This document shows, piece by piece, positions 9,281 to 17,798 of a stretch of DNA of 64,000 nucleotides. Numbering within the stretch: position 1 is the first letter of the stretch; each line of letters starts with the position of its first letter. The DNA lies in contig NZ_BOMY01000022.1 in the NCBI RefSeq assembly GCF_016862435.1, positions 1-64,000 on the forward strand. Direction: 5' to 3'. This DNA comes from Paractinoplanes tereljensis. Lineage in GTDB: Bacteria > Actinomycetota > Actinomycetes > Mycobacteriales > Micromonosporaceae. Below the pieces are notes generated by a model, which was not told the DNA's origin, did no database searches, and worked only from the letters and a program-made list of their open reading frames with translations. A program made the translations under genes and the position numbers.

Positions 9281-9781
9281 TCAGTCCGAGGCCAGCAACC
9301 GGGCCGACACCACGAGACTCCGGTCCTGCTCCCCACCGACCGTGAGAAGGGTGAGGGTGGGCTGGTCGGACGGGCCGTAGGCCTGATCGGTGGGCAGCGC
9401 GCCGGTCGGGTAGATGCCGACGCCGACGACCGCGAACCGGGCCACGCTGTGGTCGGCCCGGCGCACCGCGATCCGGTCGCCGGGGCGCAGCAGCCGCAGC
9501 CGGAAGAACACCGCAGGGGCGCCGTCGGCCGCGCCGACGTGGCCGGCGATCAGCGAGGAGCCCATCTCGCCGGGGCTCGGGGATTTCCTGTACCAGGCGG
9601 CGGGGGCGTCGCCGTGTGCCGGCGGTACGTCGAGGGTGTGGTCGACGCGCAGGCCGATCGGCACCACGCCGGTGCTCACCCCGATGGCCGGGATCTCGAG
9701 CCGGACCGGCATGGACGGCCCGAGGACCCGCAAGTTACGCACTCCGGCGGAGGTCGCCGGCGGGAAATGGCTCTCGGTCAT
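9281..9781 (-). CDS. Class F sortase-like protein lacking the catalytic Cys
   Basis: A 166-residue protein; the chosen ATG has a GGGGAGA ribosome site 7 bp upstream. The sortase fold is clear: the substrate-facing strand region (MPVRLEIPAIGVSTGVVPIG) and the active-site His81 in SLIAGHVGA. The nucleophile position, which in class F reads LTLxTCGG, reads TLTLLTVGG: Val148, codon GTC, replaces Cys. Arg154 could be the third residue, but the usual loop before it is shortened. There is no N-terminal membrane segment or signal peptide, even from the upstream start. It is probably a pseudoenzyme, not an active transpeptidase. Confidence 0.85.
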   Translation of the reverse strand: MTESHFPPATSAGVRNLRVLGPSMPVRLEIPAIGVSTGVVPIGLRVDHTLDVPPAHGDAPAAWYRKSPSPGEMGSSLIAGHVGAADGAPAVFFRLRLLRPGDRIAVRRADHSVARFAVVGVGIYPTGALPTDQAYGPSDQPTLTLLTVGGEQDRSLVVSARLLASD

Positions 9782-9861
9782 GGCGGCGTCTCCCCTGAGC
9801 GCGGCTGGGACGACACCGCCCCGATGCACGCTAACTCCGCCGCCGCCGTACCGGAACTCTT

Positions 9862-12800
9862 CTATCCGTGATCAGTCAGTCCCGCGGTCTCCAGCGTCAG
9901 TACAAACCTTGAGCCGCCGGCCGGGTTGGGCTCGTGGTGGATGTCGCCGTGGTTGGCGTGGGCCAGCCCGCGCACGATGTAGAGGCCCAGACCGGTGCCC
10001 CGCACGCTGGCCGCGTCCCGGTCGGCCCGGGCCAGCCGCTCGAACAGGTGCGGCCGGAACTCCTCGGGCACGCCCGGCCCGCTGTCCTCGACCCGCACGC
10101 TGGCATGGCCCAGGCCGTCCCCGGACAGCCGCACCGCGGTGGCGCCGCCGCCGTACTTGGCCGCGTTGGACAGCAGGTTCACCAGGATCTGCTGGAGGTG
10201 CCCGGGGTGGCAGAGGACCCGCACGTCGGCCCCGGCGACCGGGATCCGCTCCAGGTCCATGGAGGCCAGGGCCTTCTCCGCCTCGGCCCGCAGGGACAGT
10301 TCCTGCCGGATCGCGGTGATCGTGCCGGCGTCGATGCTGACCATGGCGAGGACCTCGCGGACGATCTCGTCGAGCCGGGCGGCCTGCCGGGCGATCGCGT
10401 CGAGGGCCCGGGTGCGGCGGGCGTCGTCGAGGCCGGCCGGGTTGTCGCAGAGCAGCTCGGCGTAGCCCTGGATCGACGACAGCGGGTTGCCGATCTCGTG
10501 GCCGAGCATCCCGATGATGTCGAGTTTCAGCTGGTTGGCCGCCTCCAGCTCGGTGTTGCGCTCACCCAGCGCGGCGGCCGCCACGTCGCGGGCGGCCTCG
10601 GCGGCCCGCCGGGCCGAGATGTCGGTGATCACGCCGATGATGGTCCGGGGCCGGCCGGCCTCGTCGCGGACCAGCGAGATGGTGGCGGCCACGTCGACCC
10701 AGTGCCCGTCGGCGTGCCGCAGGCGGCACTCCTGGGTGTAGGCGGCGGCGTTCCCGGCGAACAGGACGGCCAGCTCGTCGTACGCCTTGCCGAGGTCGTC
10801 CGGGTGCAGGAGATCGGCGTCGGGGATGGCCGCCAGCACCTCGGGCGGGTAGCCGAGCATCGCCGCGTACGCCGGGTTGACCTGGGTGTGGTCGGGGTCG
10901 ATGGCCCGGATGAACTGGCCGGCCGCCGAGTTGGCGAACTGGGCGCGAAACCGCTGCTCGCTCTCGGCCAGGGCCATCTCGCCGGCCCGGGCCGCCGTCA
11001 CGTCCGAGTTGATCTCGAGGATCTGCGGGTCGGCCCCGGCGCTGGGCCGGTGCAGCACCTGCCGGCTGAGCACGGTCACGGTACGGCCGGCGGCGGTCAG
11101 GTGTTCCAGCGGCCCGTTCCAGTGCCCGCTGCGGTCCAGGCCGTCCTGCAGTTCGAGGACGCCGCCGACGGTCGGGAAGCCGGTGGCGAGCAGCCGGTGC
11201 ACGTTGCGGCCCTGCGCGACCCGCAGCGGCCAGCCGTAGAGGGTCTCGGCGCCGGCGTTCCACCACCGGATGGTCCCGTCCAGGTCACGGACGATCACCG
11301 CGGCCGGGATCAGTTCGAGCAGCCGGGCCTGGCGGCGCAGCTGGGCGTCGGCGGCCCGCTTCTCGGTGATGTCCTCGACCTGGCTGACCAGGTAGAGCGG
11401 GCGGCCGTGCTCGTCGTACACCGGCGCGCCGGCCACCGACACCCACACCACCCGCCCGTCCTTGTGCAGGTAGCGCATCTCGGTCCGGTACGGGTCGAAG
11501 CCGGTCGCCACCGCGTCCCGGACCGCGTCGTCGGACGGCACGTCGGACGGGTGCATCAGCTCCTTGTAGGTCATCTGGGTGAGCTCGTCGGCCCGGTACC
11601 CGGTGATCGCGCTCATCGCCGGGTTGACCTGCAGATACCGGCCGCGGTCCGGGCCGTCCATGCCGATCAGGGTGAGGCCGAGCGGCGAGTTCTGGAAGGC
11701 CATCCGGAACCGGATCTCGCTGGTCTCCAGGGCGGCCAGGGCCCCGGTCCGCTCGGCCAGCAGTTGCGCGTTACGTTCGGCGTCGTCGGCGTGCCGCAGC
11801 GCCGCGCTGAGACCGTCGGCGAGCAGCGCGAGCTGCTGCTCGTCGGTGTCGTCGAAGACGTTCGGCCGGGCCGCCGAGATCTTCAGCACGCCGATCACCC
11901 GGTTCTCGGCGTGCAGTGGGGCGATCAGCATCGACCCGATGCCGAGCCGGGCGCAGGCCTCCCGATTGACCCGCGGGTCGTCGGCGGTGTCGGCGCAGTG
12001 CGCGGGAGCGTCGGTGACGAGCACCTGGCCGCTGAGTGAGCCGGCGATCGCGATCCGGGTACCGAGCGCCCCGGCCAGGGTGCCGGCCGTCGCCTCGTAG
12101 TACAGCTGGGGGCCGTCGACCAGCTCGACCGCCGAGCCGTCGGCCGCGTCGAACACCGCGACCGCCCGCTCGGCGACCACCCGCAGCGCCGCCTCGCGGT
12201 TGCCGGCCGCGGCGGTCACCTCGCGCTGCACGGCCAGGGTGACCCGCAGCCGGTGCAGCTCACCCTCGCGGGACGCCAGGGCGGTCCGCTCGGCCGAGAT
12301 GTCCTGCAGCTGGACCAGCCGCCAGCGCCGGCCGGCCGGCCCGGGGATCAGCGACAGGGTGACCCGGGTCCAGAGGACGTTGCCGTCGGGGCAGCGGATC
12401 CGGGCGTCGTAGCAGACGTCGCCGGCCCCGCGCAGCAGGGCGAGCCGGCCGCGGGTGGCCTCGTCGAGGTCGGCCGGGTCGGTGATCTCGCGGTGGGTGA
12501 GGCCGACGAGCTCGTCCCGGGGCCGGCCGGTGAGCCCGGCCGCGGCCGGGTTGGCCCGCTGGAACCGGCCGTGCTCGTCGGCGATGAGCAGGCCGATCGG
12601 GCAGCCGTCGAAGGCGGTGCGGAACTGCTCCTCGCTGCGGGCCAGGTCGGCGCGGGCCTGGCGTTCGGCGGTGACGTCGAGCAGCTGCACGACCGCCGAC
12701 TGCGGACCCTGGTCGTCGGTGATGGCGATCAGGTGCACGGCCACCGTGACCAGGCTGCCGTCGGCCCGGCGCAGCTCGGCCTCGCGGGCCTCACGCACCT

Positions 12801-14373
12801 TTTCACCGGCCTCGGCCGCGGCCAGGGCGAGCGCCGGCAGGTCGGCCGCGGCCAGGTCGGCCTCGTCGTAGCCGAGCAGCTGCCGGAAGGCCGGGTTGGC
12901 CAGCAGGATCTTGCCGCGGTCGGCGCCGCGCAGCCCGATCAGGATCTTCGGGACCGGGCTGTGCTCGAAGACCTCGGCGAACCGGCGTTCGCTGCGGGCC
13001 AGCCGGTCCACCGCGGCCAGCGCGGCCCGGCGTTCCTCCTCCAGGTCGCGCAGCGCGGCAGTGGCCCGGCCGAGCAGGTCCTGCTTGTGTGCGGCGTCGT
13101 CGGCGTGCCGCAGCGCACCGGCCAGGGCGTCGGCGAGCAGGGCCAGTTGCCGCTCGTCGGAGTCGTCGAACGCGTCCGGGTGCCGGCTGGCCACCGCCAG
13201 CACGCCGAGCGGACCGGCCGGGGTCAGCAGCGGGGTGACCATCAGCGACCGGACCCCGATCAGGGCGTTGAACTTCTGGTTGCCGTGCGGGTCGGCCGGC
13301 ACGTCCCCGGTGCGCACGGTCATCCCGGAGGCGACGGCCTGCCCGGCCAGCGAGCCCGCGAGCGGCAGCGCCGGGATCACCCGGTCGGAGAGCGCGCCGG
13401 TGCCGGCGGCCGGCCGCAGCGTCTCCCCGTCCTCGTCGATCAGCTGCACGACGGCCGAGTCGCCGGCCGTGATCACCTGCAGCGCCCGGTCGGCCATCAG
13501 CCGCAACACGGCGTCCCGGTCGGTCGCGGCCGCGGTCACCTCGCGCTGCACCGCGATCGTGGTGCGCAGCCGCTGGGCCTCCCCCGCCGCCGTCTCCTCG
13601 GCCAGCTTGCGGGCGGTGATGTCCTCGCACTGCAGCAGCCGGTCCCGGCGGCCGTCCGCGCCCGGGATGGTGGTCACGCTGACCTTGGCCCAGATCACGG
13701 TGCCGTCCGGCCATACGTATCGCTTGACGAACGCCGCCACCGCGCCCGGGTCCGCATCCACGCCGACCAGGGTCCGCTCGTTGTCGGAGCGGTCGTCCGG
13801 GTGGGTGAACTCCATGAAGTGGTGGCCGACCAGGTCGGCCGCCGGGCGGCCGAGCATCTGTTCGAGCACCGCGTTCACCCGGTGGATCACGCCGTCCTGC
13901 CCGGCCAGGCCGGAGCCCAGCGGGCTGGCGTCGAACGCCGCCCGGAACTTCTCCTCGCTGTGCCGCAGCGCCTCCTCGGTGGCGGCGGCGCCGGTGCGGT
14001 CGACCAGCTGGGCGAGGAAGTTCGCCGGCACGCCGTCGTCGGCCGGCATCGGGGTCACCGCGATCAGACAGTGCACCGCCGGCCCGTCCTTGGCCTGCAG
14101 CCGGGTGTGCGACCGGTAGCTGTCCACCCGCCCGTCCAGCAACTCCGTCCACTGCTGCTGGTCGGCCGTACGGTCGTCGGGGTGGGTGAGGCCGGCCAGG
14201 TCGAGGGCGGCCAGCTCCTCGGCGGAATAGCCCAGCAGGGCGGTGACCACGGGGTTGACCCGCAGCCACGCCCCATTTCGGGTCAGCACGGCCATGCCGA
14301 TCGGCGAGGAGTCGAACACCGACCGGAACCGTGCCTCGCTCTCGGCCGGCCGATCGAGGTAGCCGACACTCAC
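9862..14373 (-). CDS. Giant cytoplasmic PAS/GAF sensor histidine kinase
   Basis: A 1503-residue kinase with no membrane segment. Domain order by eye is PAS-PAS-GAF, PAS-PAS-GAF, PAS-PAS-PAS, HisKA, HATPase_c. Most PAS units begin with a SExxFRxxF motif (SEARFRSVF, SEEKFRAAF, SEEQFRTAF, SEQRFRAQF). The GAFs share VQREVTAAA at their start and FDD(S/T)DE near their end, so the PAS-PAS-GAF block looks duplicated. The phosphoacceptor is in GMLGHEIGNPLSSIQGY; N-box NLLSNAAKYGG, G1 DSGPGVPEE and G2 GTGLGLYIV are intact. The GTG start sits inside a hairpin at 14369-14408. There is no adjacent response regulator, so it is an orphan kinase. No haem- or flavin-binding motif is evident. Confidence 0.92.
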   Translation of the reverse strand: MSVGYLDRPAESEARFRSVFDSSPIGMAVLTRNGAWLRVNPVVTALLGYSAEELAALDLAGLTHPDDRTADQQQWTELLDGRVDSYRSHTRLQAKDGPAVHCLIAVTPMPADDGVPANFLAQLVDRTGAAATEEALRHSEEKFRAAFDASPLGSGLAGQDGVIHRVNAVLEQMLGRPAADLVGHHFMEFTHPDDRSDNERTLVGVDADPGAVAAFVKRYVWPDGTVIWAKVSVTTIPGADGRRDRLLQCEDITARKLAEETAAGEAQRLRTTIAVQREVTAAATDRDAVLRLMADRALQVITAGDSAVVQLIDEDGETLRPAAGTGALSDRVIPALPLAGSLAGQAVASGMTVRTGDVPADPHGNQKFNALIGVRSLMVTPLLTPAGPLGVLAVASRHPDAFDDSDERQLALLADALAGALRHADDAAHKQDLLGRATAALRDLEEERRAALAAVDRLARSERRFAEVFEHSPVPKILIGLRGADRGKILLANPAFRQLLGYDEADLAAADLPALALAAAEAGEKVREAREAELRRADGSLVTVAVHLIAITDDQGPQSAVVQLLDVTAERQARADLARSEEQFRTAFDGCPIGLLIADEHGRFQRANPAAAGLTGRPRDELVGLTHREITDPADLDEATRGRLALLRGAGDVCYDARIRCPDGNVLWTRVTLSLIPGPAGRRWRLVQLQDISAERTALASREGELHRLRVTLAVQREVTAAAGNREAALRVVAERAVAVFDAADGSAVELVDGPQLYYEATAGTLAGALGTRIAIAGSLSGQVLVTDAPAHCADTADDPRVNREACARLGIGSMLIAPLHAENRVIGVLKISAARPNVFDDTDEQQLALLADGLSAALRHADDAERNAQLLAERTGALAALETSEIRFRMAFQNSPLGLTLIGMDGPDRGRYLQVNPAMSAITGYRADELTQMTYKELMHPSDVPSDDAVRDAVATGFDPYRTEMRYLHKDGRVVWVSVAGAPVYDEHGRPLYLVSQVEDITEKRAADAQLRRQARLLELIPAAVIVRDLDGTIRWWNAGAETLYGWPLRVAQGRNVHRLLATGFPTVGGVLELQDGLDRSGHWNGPLEHLTAAGRTVTVLSRQVLHRPSAGADPQILEINSDVTAARAGEMALAESEQRFRAQFANSAAGQFIRAIDPDHTQVNPAYAAMLGYPPEVLAAIPDADLLHPDDLGKAYDELAVLFAGNAAAYTQECRLRHADGHWVDVAATISLVRDEAGRPRTIIGVITDISARRAAEAARDVAAAALGERNTELEAANQLKLDIIGMLGHEIGNPLSSIQGYAELLCDNPAGLDDARRTRALDAIARQAARLDEIVREVLAMVSIDAGTITAIRQELSLRAEAEKALASMDLERIPVAGADVRVLCHPGHLQQILVNLLSNAAKYGGGATAVRLSGDGLGHASVRVEDSGPGVPEEFRPHLFERLARADRDAASVRGTGLGLYIVRGLAHANHGDIHHEPNPAGGSRFVLTLETAGLTDHG

Positions 14374-14408
14374 ATCGGTCCGTTCGGCGGGAACGGACCG
14401 AATGTGAG
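14369..14408 (-). terminator. Strong hairpin overlapping the start codon of the PAS kinase
   Basis: TCGGTCCGTTC (14375-14385) and GAACGGACCGA (14391-14401) form an 11-bp stem with a 5-nt loop. Flanking CTCACAT and ATGTGAG extend it to about 17 bp with a one-base bulge. It follows the stop of the nuclease-like gene (14415) and could terminate that transcript. The kinase GTG start (14373-14371) lies in its 3' arm, so folding would hide the start from ribosomes. Confidence 0.65.
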
Positions 14409-14414
14409 CGCAAC

Positions 14415-15749
14415 CTACCGCTTGGTGAAGATGAAGCCGACCTTGTCGACCTCGTCGCCGGCCCGGCCCTGGAAGCCGGCCACCTGCCATCCGCTGGGTG
14501 CGGTGCGGGTGACGCAGTCGCTGGTGGTGGTGCCGCCGGCCAGGGTGTTACCGGCACTGGTGGTGAACTGGACGTAGAAGATGCGGGTGGTGTTGCTGTA
14601 TTTGCCCTGGCACAGCTTCACCGCGGTGACGTACTCGGTGCTGGCCAGGGTGAGCGACTTCGCGGTGCCGCCGGTGCCGCCGTGCGCCAGCACCACGCCG
14701 GTGCTCAGGGTCAGCCCGATCTGGTCGACCCGGCTGCCGGCCCGCAGGCTCACACTGCTCGCCCGGCCGGCCGCCGGCACCTTGTCGATGTCGGAGTAGT
14801 AACCGCCGTGCGGCCCGCCGAACTGCTCGCTCATCGCGAACGCGGCGTTCGTCGACCAGCTGAACTTGGTGCTGATCGGCATGTGGTCGCTGAGCATCAG
14901 CCCGGTGCCGGTCTCCAGGAAACCGGCGTTCTCGTTGTGGTAATCGGTGGCGGTGAGGGTGATGAACTTGCTGCCCCGGTAGAGCACCTTGTCGACCACC
15001 TCGCAGGTGTCGGTGACCGCGGCCTCGTCGCAGACCAGCGCGTCGGTTCCCTTGACCGGCGGCACACCGGCGCGCTCGATCTTCACCCAGGCGTCGGTGA
15101 GGCCGTTGGCCGCGGTGAACTCGGCGATGGTGTCCCCGGCCCGGGTGTAGCGGGTGTTCGAGTCGCCCATCACGATCACCGCGTTGCCGGCCGAGTGCGC
15201 GGCGATGAACGCGGTCAGCTGGTTGAGGTTGTCGGCCCGCGAGGAGAGGTCGCCGCTGTTGGTGCCGGCGTTGGTGTGGATGTTGTAGAGGTCGACGTAG
15301 ACGCCCTCGGCCAGCCGCTGCCGCATGAAGGTGAAGCCCTTCGGGGTCAGGCAGTCACCGGAGTCGATCTGGCAGGAGTTCCACCCCACCCGCTCGAAGT
15401 CGTCGCCGTCGTAGGGGTAGCTCGACAGCGTGTTCAGCCCGCTGCCGATGCCGGCGCCACCGCTGGTCGGGGTGCGGTAGGCGTGCGTGTCGGCGGCGTA
15501 CAGATTGGCGTGGTAGTTGAAGTCCTCCTGCACGTGGATGACGTCGTAGGGGGCGAGCCGCTGACCGATGGCGGTGGTCGCCGTGGCGCGCGGGGTGGGC
15601 GCGCTGGACAGGCCTTCCGGGAGCCCGGCCACGTTGTAGCTCAGGGCGGTGAAGGTGCCGCTCGCAGCGGCGGCGGCCGGCGTGGCGGTGACCGCGAGGC
15701 CGGCGAGGACGAGGAGGGCGGCGGCGAAGCCGGCCCGGATGCGGGACAT
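14415..15749 (-). CDS. Secreted EEP-fold phosphodiesterase with C-terminal jacalin-like lectin domain
   Basis: A 444-residue protein. MSRIRAG is followed by a signal peptide ending near TPAAAA. Residues about 30-300 are an endonuclease/exonuclease/phosphatase domain: FTALSYNVAGLPEG at the start, HVQEDF with the metal-binding Glu, MGDSNTRYT and the closing LSDHMPI. This resembles sphingomyelinase C or DNase I-like enzymes. The C-terminal ~140 residues (from EQFGGPHGGYYSDID) have the repeated Gly-rich strands of jacalin-like lectins (RVDQIGLTLSTG, GGTGG, EVDKVGFIFTKR). Likely substrates are phospholipid head groups or nucleic acids. It is divergent from the PAP2 phosphatase gene. Confidence 0.85.
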   Translation of the reverse strand: MSRIRAGFAAALLVLAGLAVTATPAAAAASGTFTALSYNVAGLPEGLSSAPTPRATATTAIGQRLAPYDVIHVQEDFNYHANLYAADTHAYRTPTSGGAGIGSGLNTLSSYPYDGDDFERVGWNSCQIDSGDCLTPKGFTFMRQRLAEGVYVDLYNIHTNAGTNSGDLSSRADNLNQLTAFIAAHSAGNAVIVMGDSNTRYTRAGDTIAEFTAANGLTDAWVKIERAGVPPVKGTDALVCDEAAVTDTCEVVDKVLYRGSKFITLTATDYHNENAGFLETGTGLMLSDHMPISTKFSWSTNAAFAMSEQFGGPHGGYYSDIDKVPAAGRASSVSLRAGSRVDQIGLTLSTGVVLAHGGTGGTAKSLTLASTEYVTAVKLCQGKYSNTTRIFYVQFTTSAGNTLAGGTTTSDCVTRTAPSGWQVAGFQGRAGDEVDKVGFIFTKR

Positions 15750-15815
15750 GTACCGGACAGTAGGGTTTGACAACCGTCGATGAGAAGGCTTGGACTTATC
15801 TTGCAAGGTGAAAAA

Positions 15816-15872
15816 AGGTCACGTTCCGGCAAGATTCACAAGCCGACCAACGGGCGTTAGCCAACGTGACCT
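15816..15872. promoter_or_regulatory. Inverted repeat in the divergent phosphodiesterase/phosphatase promoter region
   Basis: AGGTCACGTT (15816-15825) and AACGTGACCT (15863-15872) are perfect 10-bp inverted arms with centres 47 bp apart. They lie in the 145-bp gap between two divergent secreted phosphoesterase genes. They could bind a dimeric or looping regulator. They do not read as a canonical direct-repeat Pho box. Confidence 0.45.
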
Positions 15873-15894
15873 CCGGTTTGAAAATTATTCACAC

Positions 15895-17709
15895 ATGCCC
15901 GCTCTCAGCCGCCGTGCGCTTCTGCGCGCCGCCGTCGCCACCGCCGCCGCCCCCGCTCTGCTGGGCAGCCGGCCCGTATTCGCCGCGACGACCTCCGCAC
16001 TGCCGTTCGTCGACAGCTATAAGACGAACCTCACCGGCAACCTGACCGCCGAGACCAACGCGGCGGTGCGGGCCCTGTCCGGCATGCAGCGGCTGTGGCA
16101 GACCGGCACCGCCTGGAACACCGGCACCGTGCTCGACGAGCCCGCGCTGCGCGCCAACCTGCGCTACTGCGTGCGGGTCACCGCGCACCGCAGCGCCGCC
16201 GACGAGGCCCGCGCGTTCATCCAGGACCGGCAGCACCAGAGCTACGCCGCGATCGCCGGCCTCGGCCCGCTCGCCGCCGCCTACAAAGCCGGCGCGCTCG
16301 CCGTCACCGGCATCACCACCGCCCCCACCGGCACCCCGGCCACCAAGATCGACGACGCGGTGCCGGCCGACGCGCCGGCCGGGTCCGCGCTCGGGGCCGG
16401 CTCCCCCACCTCCGCGCTCGGCCAGGTGGTCACCCTGGTCAACACCGTGCGTGGCTCGTACTCCTCGGGAAACCCCAGCAAGGCCGCCTACCAGTACCCC
16501 CGCCCGTGGCGGATGAACGAGCGCAGCGAGGTCGCCGACACCGGAGTTCTGGATGAGTTGGGCTTCCCGATCTACAACTCTCCGGTGAAAGTTGTGCCGC
16601 AGCTGCTGCGCCAGCGCAGCACGACACCGGCCGAGGACGGCGGCTTCCCCAGCGGGCACACCAACGCTTTCCACCTGGCCGCGCTGGCCTACGCGTACGC
16701 CGTTCCGGAGCGCTTCCAGGAGCTGGTGACGGCCGCGTTCGACCTGGCCGAGACGCGCATCGTGGCCGGCATGCACTCGCCGGTCGACGTGATCGGCGGC
16801 CGCATCCTGGCCACCGCGCTGACCGCCGCGATCCTCAACGACCCGGCCAACGCCGCGCTGAAGGCCGCCGCCCGCGCCCAGGCCCAGGCCTACTTCGCAA
16901 CGGCCAAGGCCGACGGCACCGATGCGTACGCCAGCCGGGCCGCCAACGCGCGGATCGTCAACCCCAAGCTGACGTACGGGCTGCCGCGTGGCCGCTCGAC
17001 CGCACCGATGACCGTGCCGGCCGGGGCCGAGGTCCTGCTCGAGACCCGCCAGCCGTACCTGAGCGCCGAGCAGCGCCGCGAGGTCCTGCGCACCACCGCG
17101 CTCGGTGCCGGCTGGCCGCTGCTGGACGGCCCGGAGAACTGGGGCCGGCTCAACCTGTTCGCGGCGGCCGACGGTTACGGCGCGTTCGACCGGGACGTCA
17201 CCGTCAGCCTGGACGCGGCGGCCGGCGGGCTCGCCGCCGCCGACACCTGGCGCAACGACATCGCCGGCCGGGGTGGCCTGGTCAAGTCCGGCACCGGCAC
17301 GCTGACCCTGACCGGCGACAACTCCTACCGGGGTGGCACCACGCTGGCCGGCGGCGTCCTGGTCGCCGGCTCGTCGGCCGCGCTCGGCTCCGGCGACGTG
17401 CTGGTCGCCGGCGGCACCCTCGCGGTCACCGAGGAACTGCGCCTCGGCGGCGACTACCGCCAGTCGGCCGGCACCCTGGCGGCCACGGTGTCGTCGCACT
17501 GCCGAGGTGGGCTGATCGACGTGCGCGGCGACGCGGTCCTCGGCACGCACAGCGTCCTGGAGATCCACGGCGACGCCGGCCGCGACCTGACCGTCCTGCG
17601 CGCCCACCGCGTGACCGGCAAGTTCGGCCAGGTGGTGGCCCCGGCCGGCCTCAAGGCCACGGTCACCTACTCCCGCACGGCGATCACGGTCCGCCTCCGC
17701 CGCGCCTGA
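15895..17709 (+). CDS. Secreted PAP2-type acid phosphatase with autotransporter-like beta-strand repeats
   Basis: A 604-residue protein starting MPALSRRALLRAAVATAAAP, a Tat-type leader. The phosphatase domain (about 35-350) has PSGHTNAFH and the third motif in ETRIVAGMHSPVDVIGG, with catalytic His in each. The C-terminal ~170 residues hold an autotransporter-associated repeat (LVKSGTGTLTLTGDNSYRGG, TTLAGGVLVAGSSAALGSG), predicted to form a beta-helix. Such repeats are best known from Gram-negative passengers. No outer-membrane barrel is present; here they probably act as a stalk or surface-binding module. It likely releases phosphate from organic esters outside the cell. Confidence 0.85.
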   Translation: MPALSRRALLRAAVATAAAPALLGSRPVFAATTSALPFVDSYKTNLTGNLTAETNAAVRALSGMQRLWQTGTAWNTGTVLDEPALRANLRYCVRVTAHRSAADEARAFIQDRQHQSYAAIAGLGPLAAAYKAGALAVTGITTAPTGTPATKIDDAVPADAPAGSALGAGSPTSALGQVVTLVNTVRGSYSSGNPSKAAYQYPRPWRMNERSEVADTGVLDELGFPIYNSPVKVVPQLLRQRSTTPAEDGGFPSGHTNAFHLAALAYAYAVPERFQELVTAAFDLAETRIVAGMHSPVDVIGGRILATALTAAILNDPANAALKAAARAQAQAYFATAKADGTDAYASRAANARIVNPKLTYGLPRGRSTAPMTVPAGAEVLLETRQPYLSAEQRREVLRTTALGAGWPLLDGPENWGRLNLFAAADGYGAFDRDVTVSLDAAAGGLAAADTWRNDIAGRGGLVKSGTGTLTLTGDNSYRGGTTLAGGVLVAGSSAALGSGDVLVAGGTLAVTEELRLGGDYRQSAGTLAATVSSHCRGGLIDVRGDAVLGTHSVLEIHGDAGRDLTVLRAHRVTGKFGQVVAPAGLKATVTYSRTAITVRLRRA

Positions 17710-17767
17710 CCCGGCCAGCCCAACCGCCGCGCCCAACCGCGGCCGCGCCTGATCTCGCTGCGCTCAA

Positions 17768-17798
17768 CCCGCCGCGCGCCACTTCAGCGCGCGGCGGG
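17768..17798. terminator. Bidirectional terminator hairpin
   Basis: CCCGCCGCGCGC (17768-17779) pairs perfectly with GCGCGCGGCGGG (17787-17798) around a 7-nt loop. It lies between the convergent phosphatase and hydrolase genes and overlaps the hydrolase stop. Confidence 0.8.

Noticed and set aside
9934-14577. Two plus-strand frames of about 700 and 770 codons opposite the PAS kinase
   Set aside because: They mirror the kinase coding sequence, are rich in Gly, Arg, Val and His, and have no domain signature or ribosome site.
15750-15894. Pho box in the divergent phosphoesterase promoter
   Set aside because: I found an inverted repeat but no pair of direct GTTCACC-type repeats at the spacing of a Pho box.
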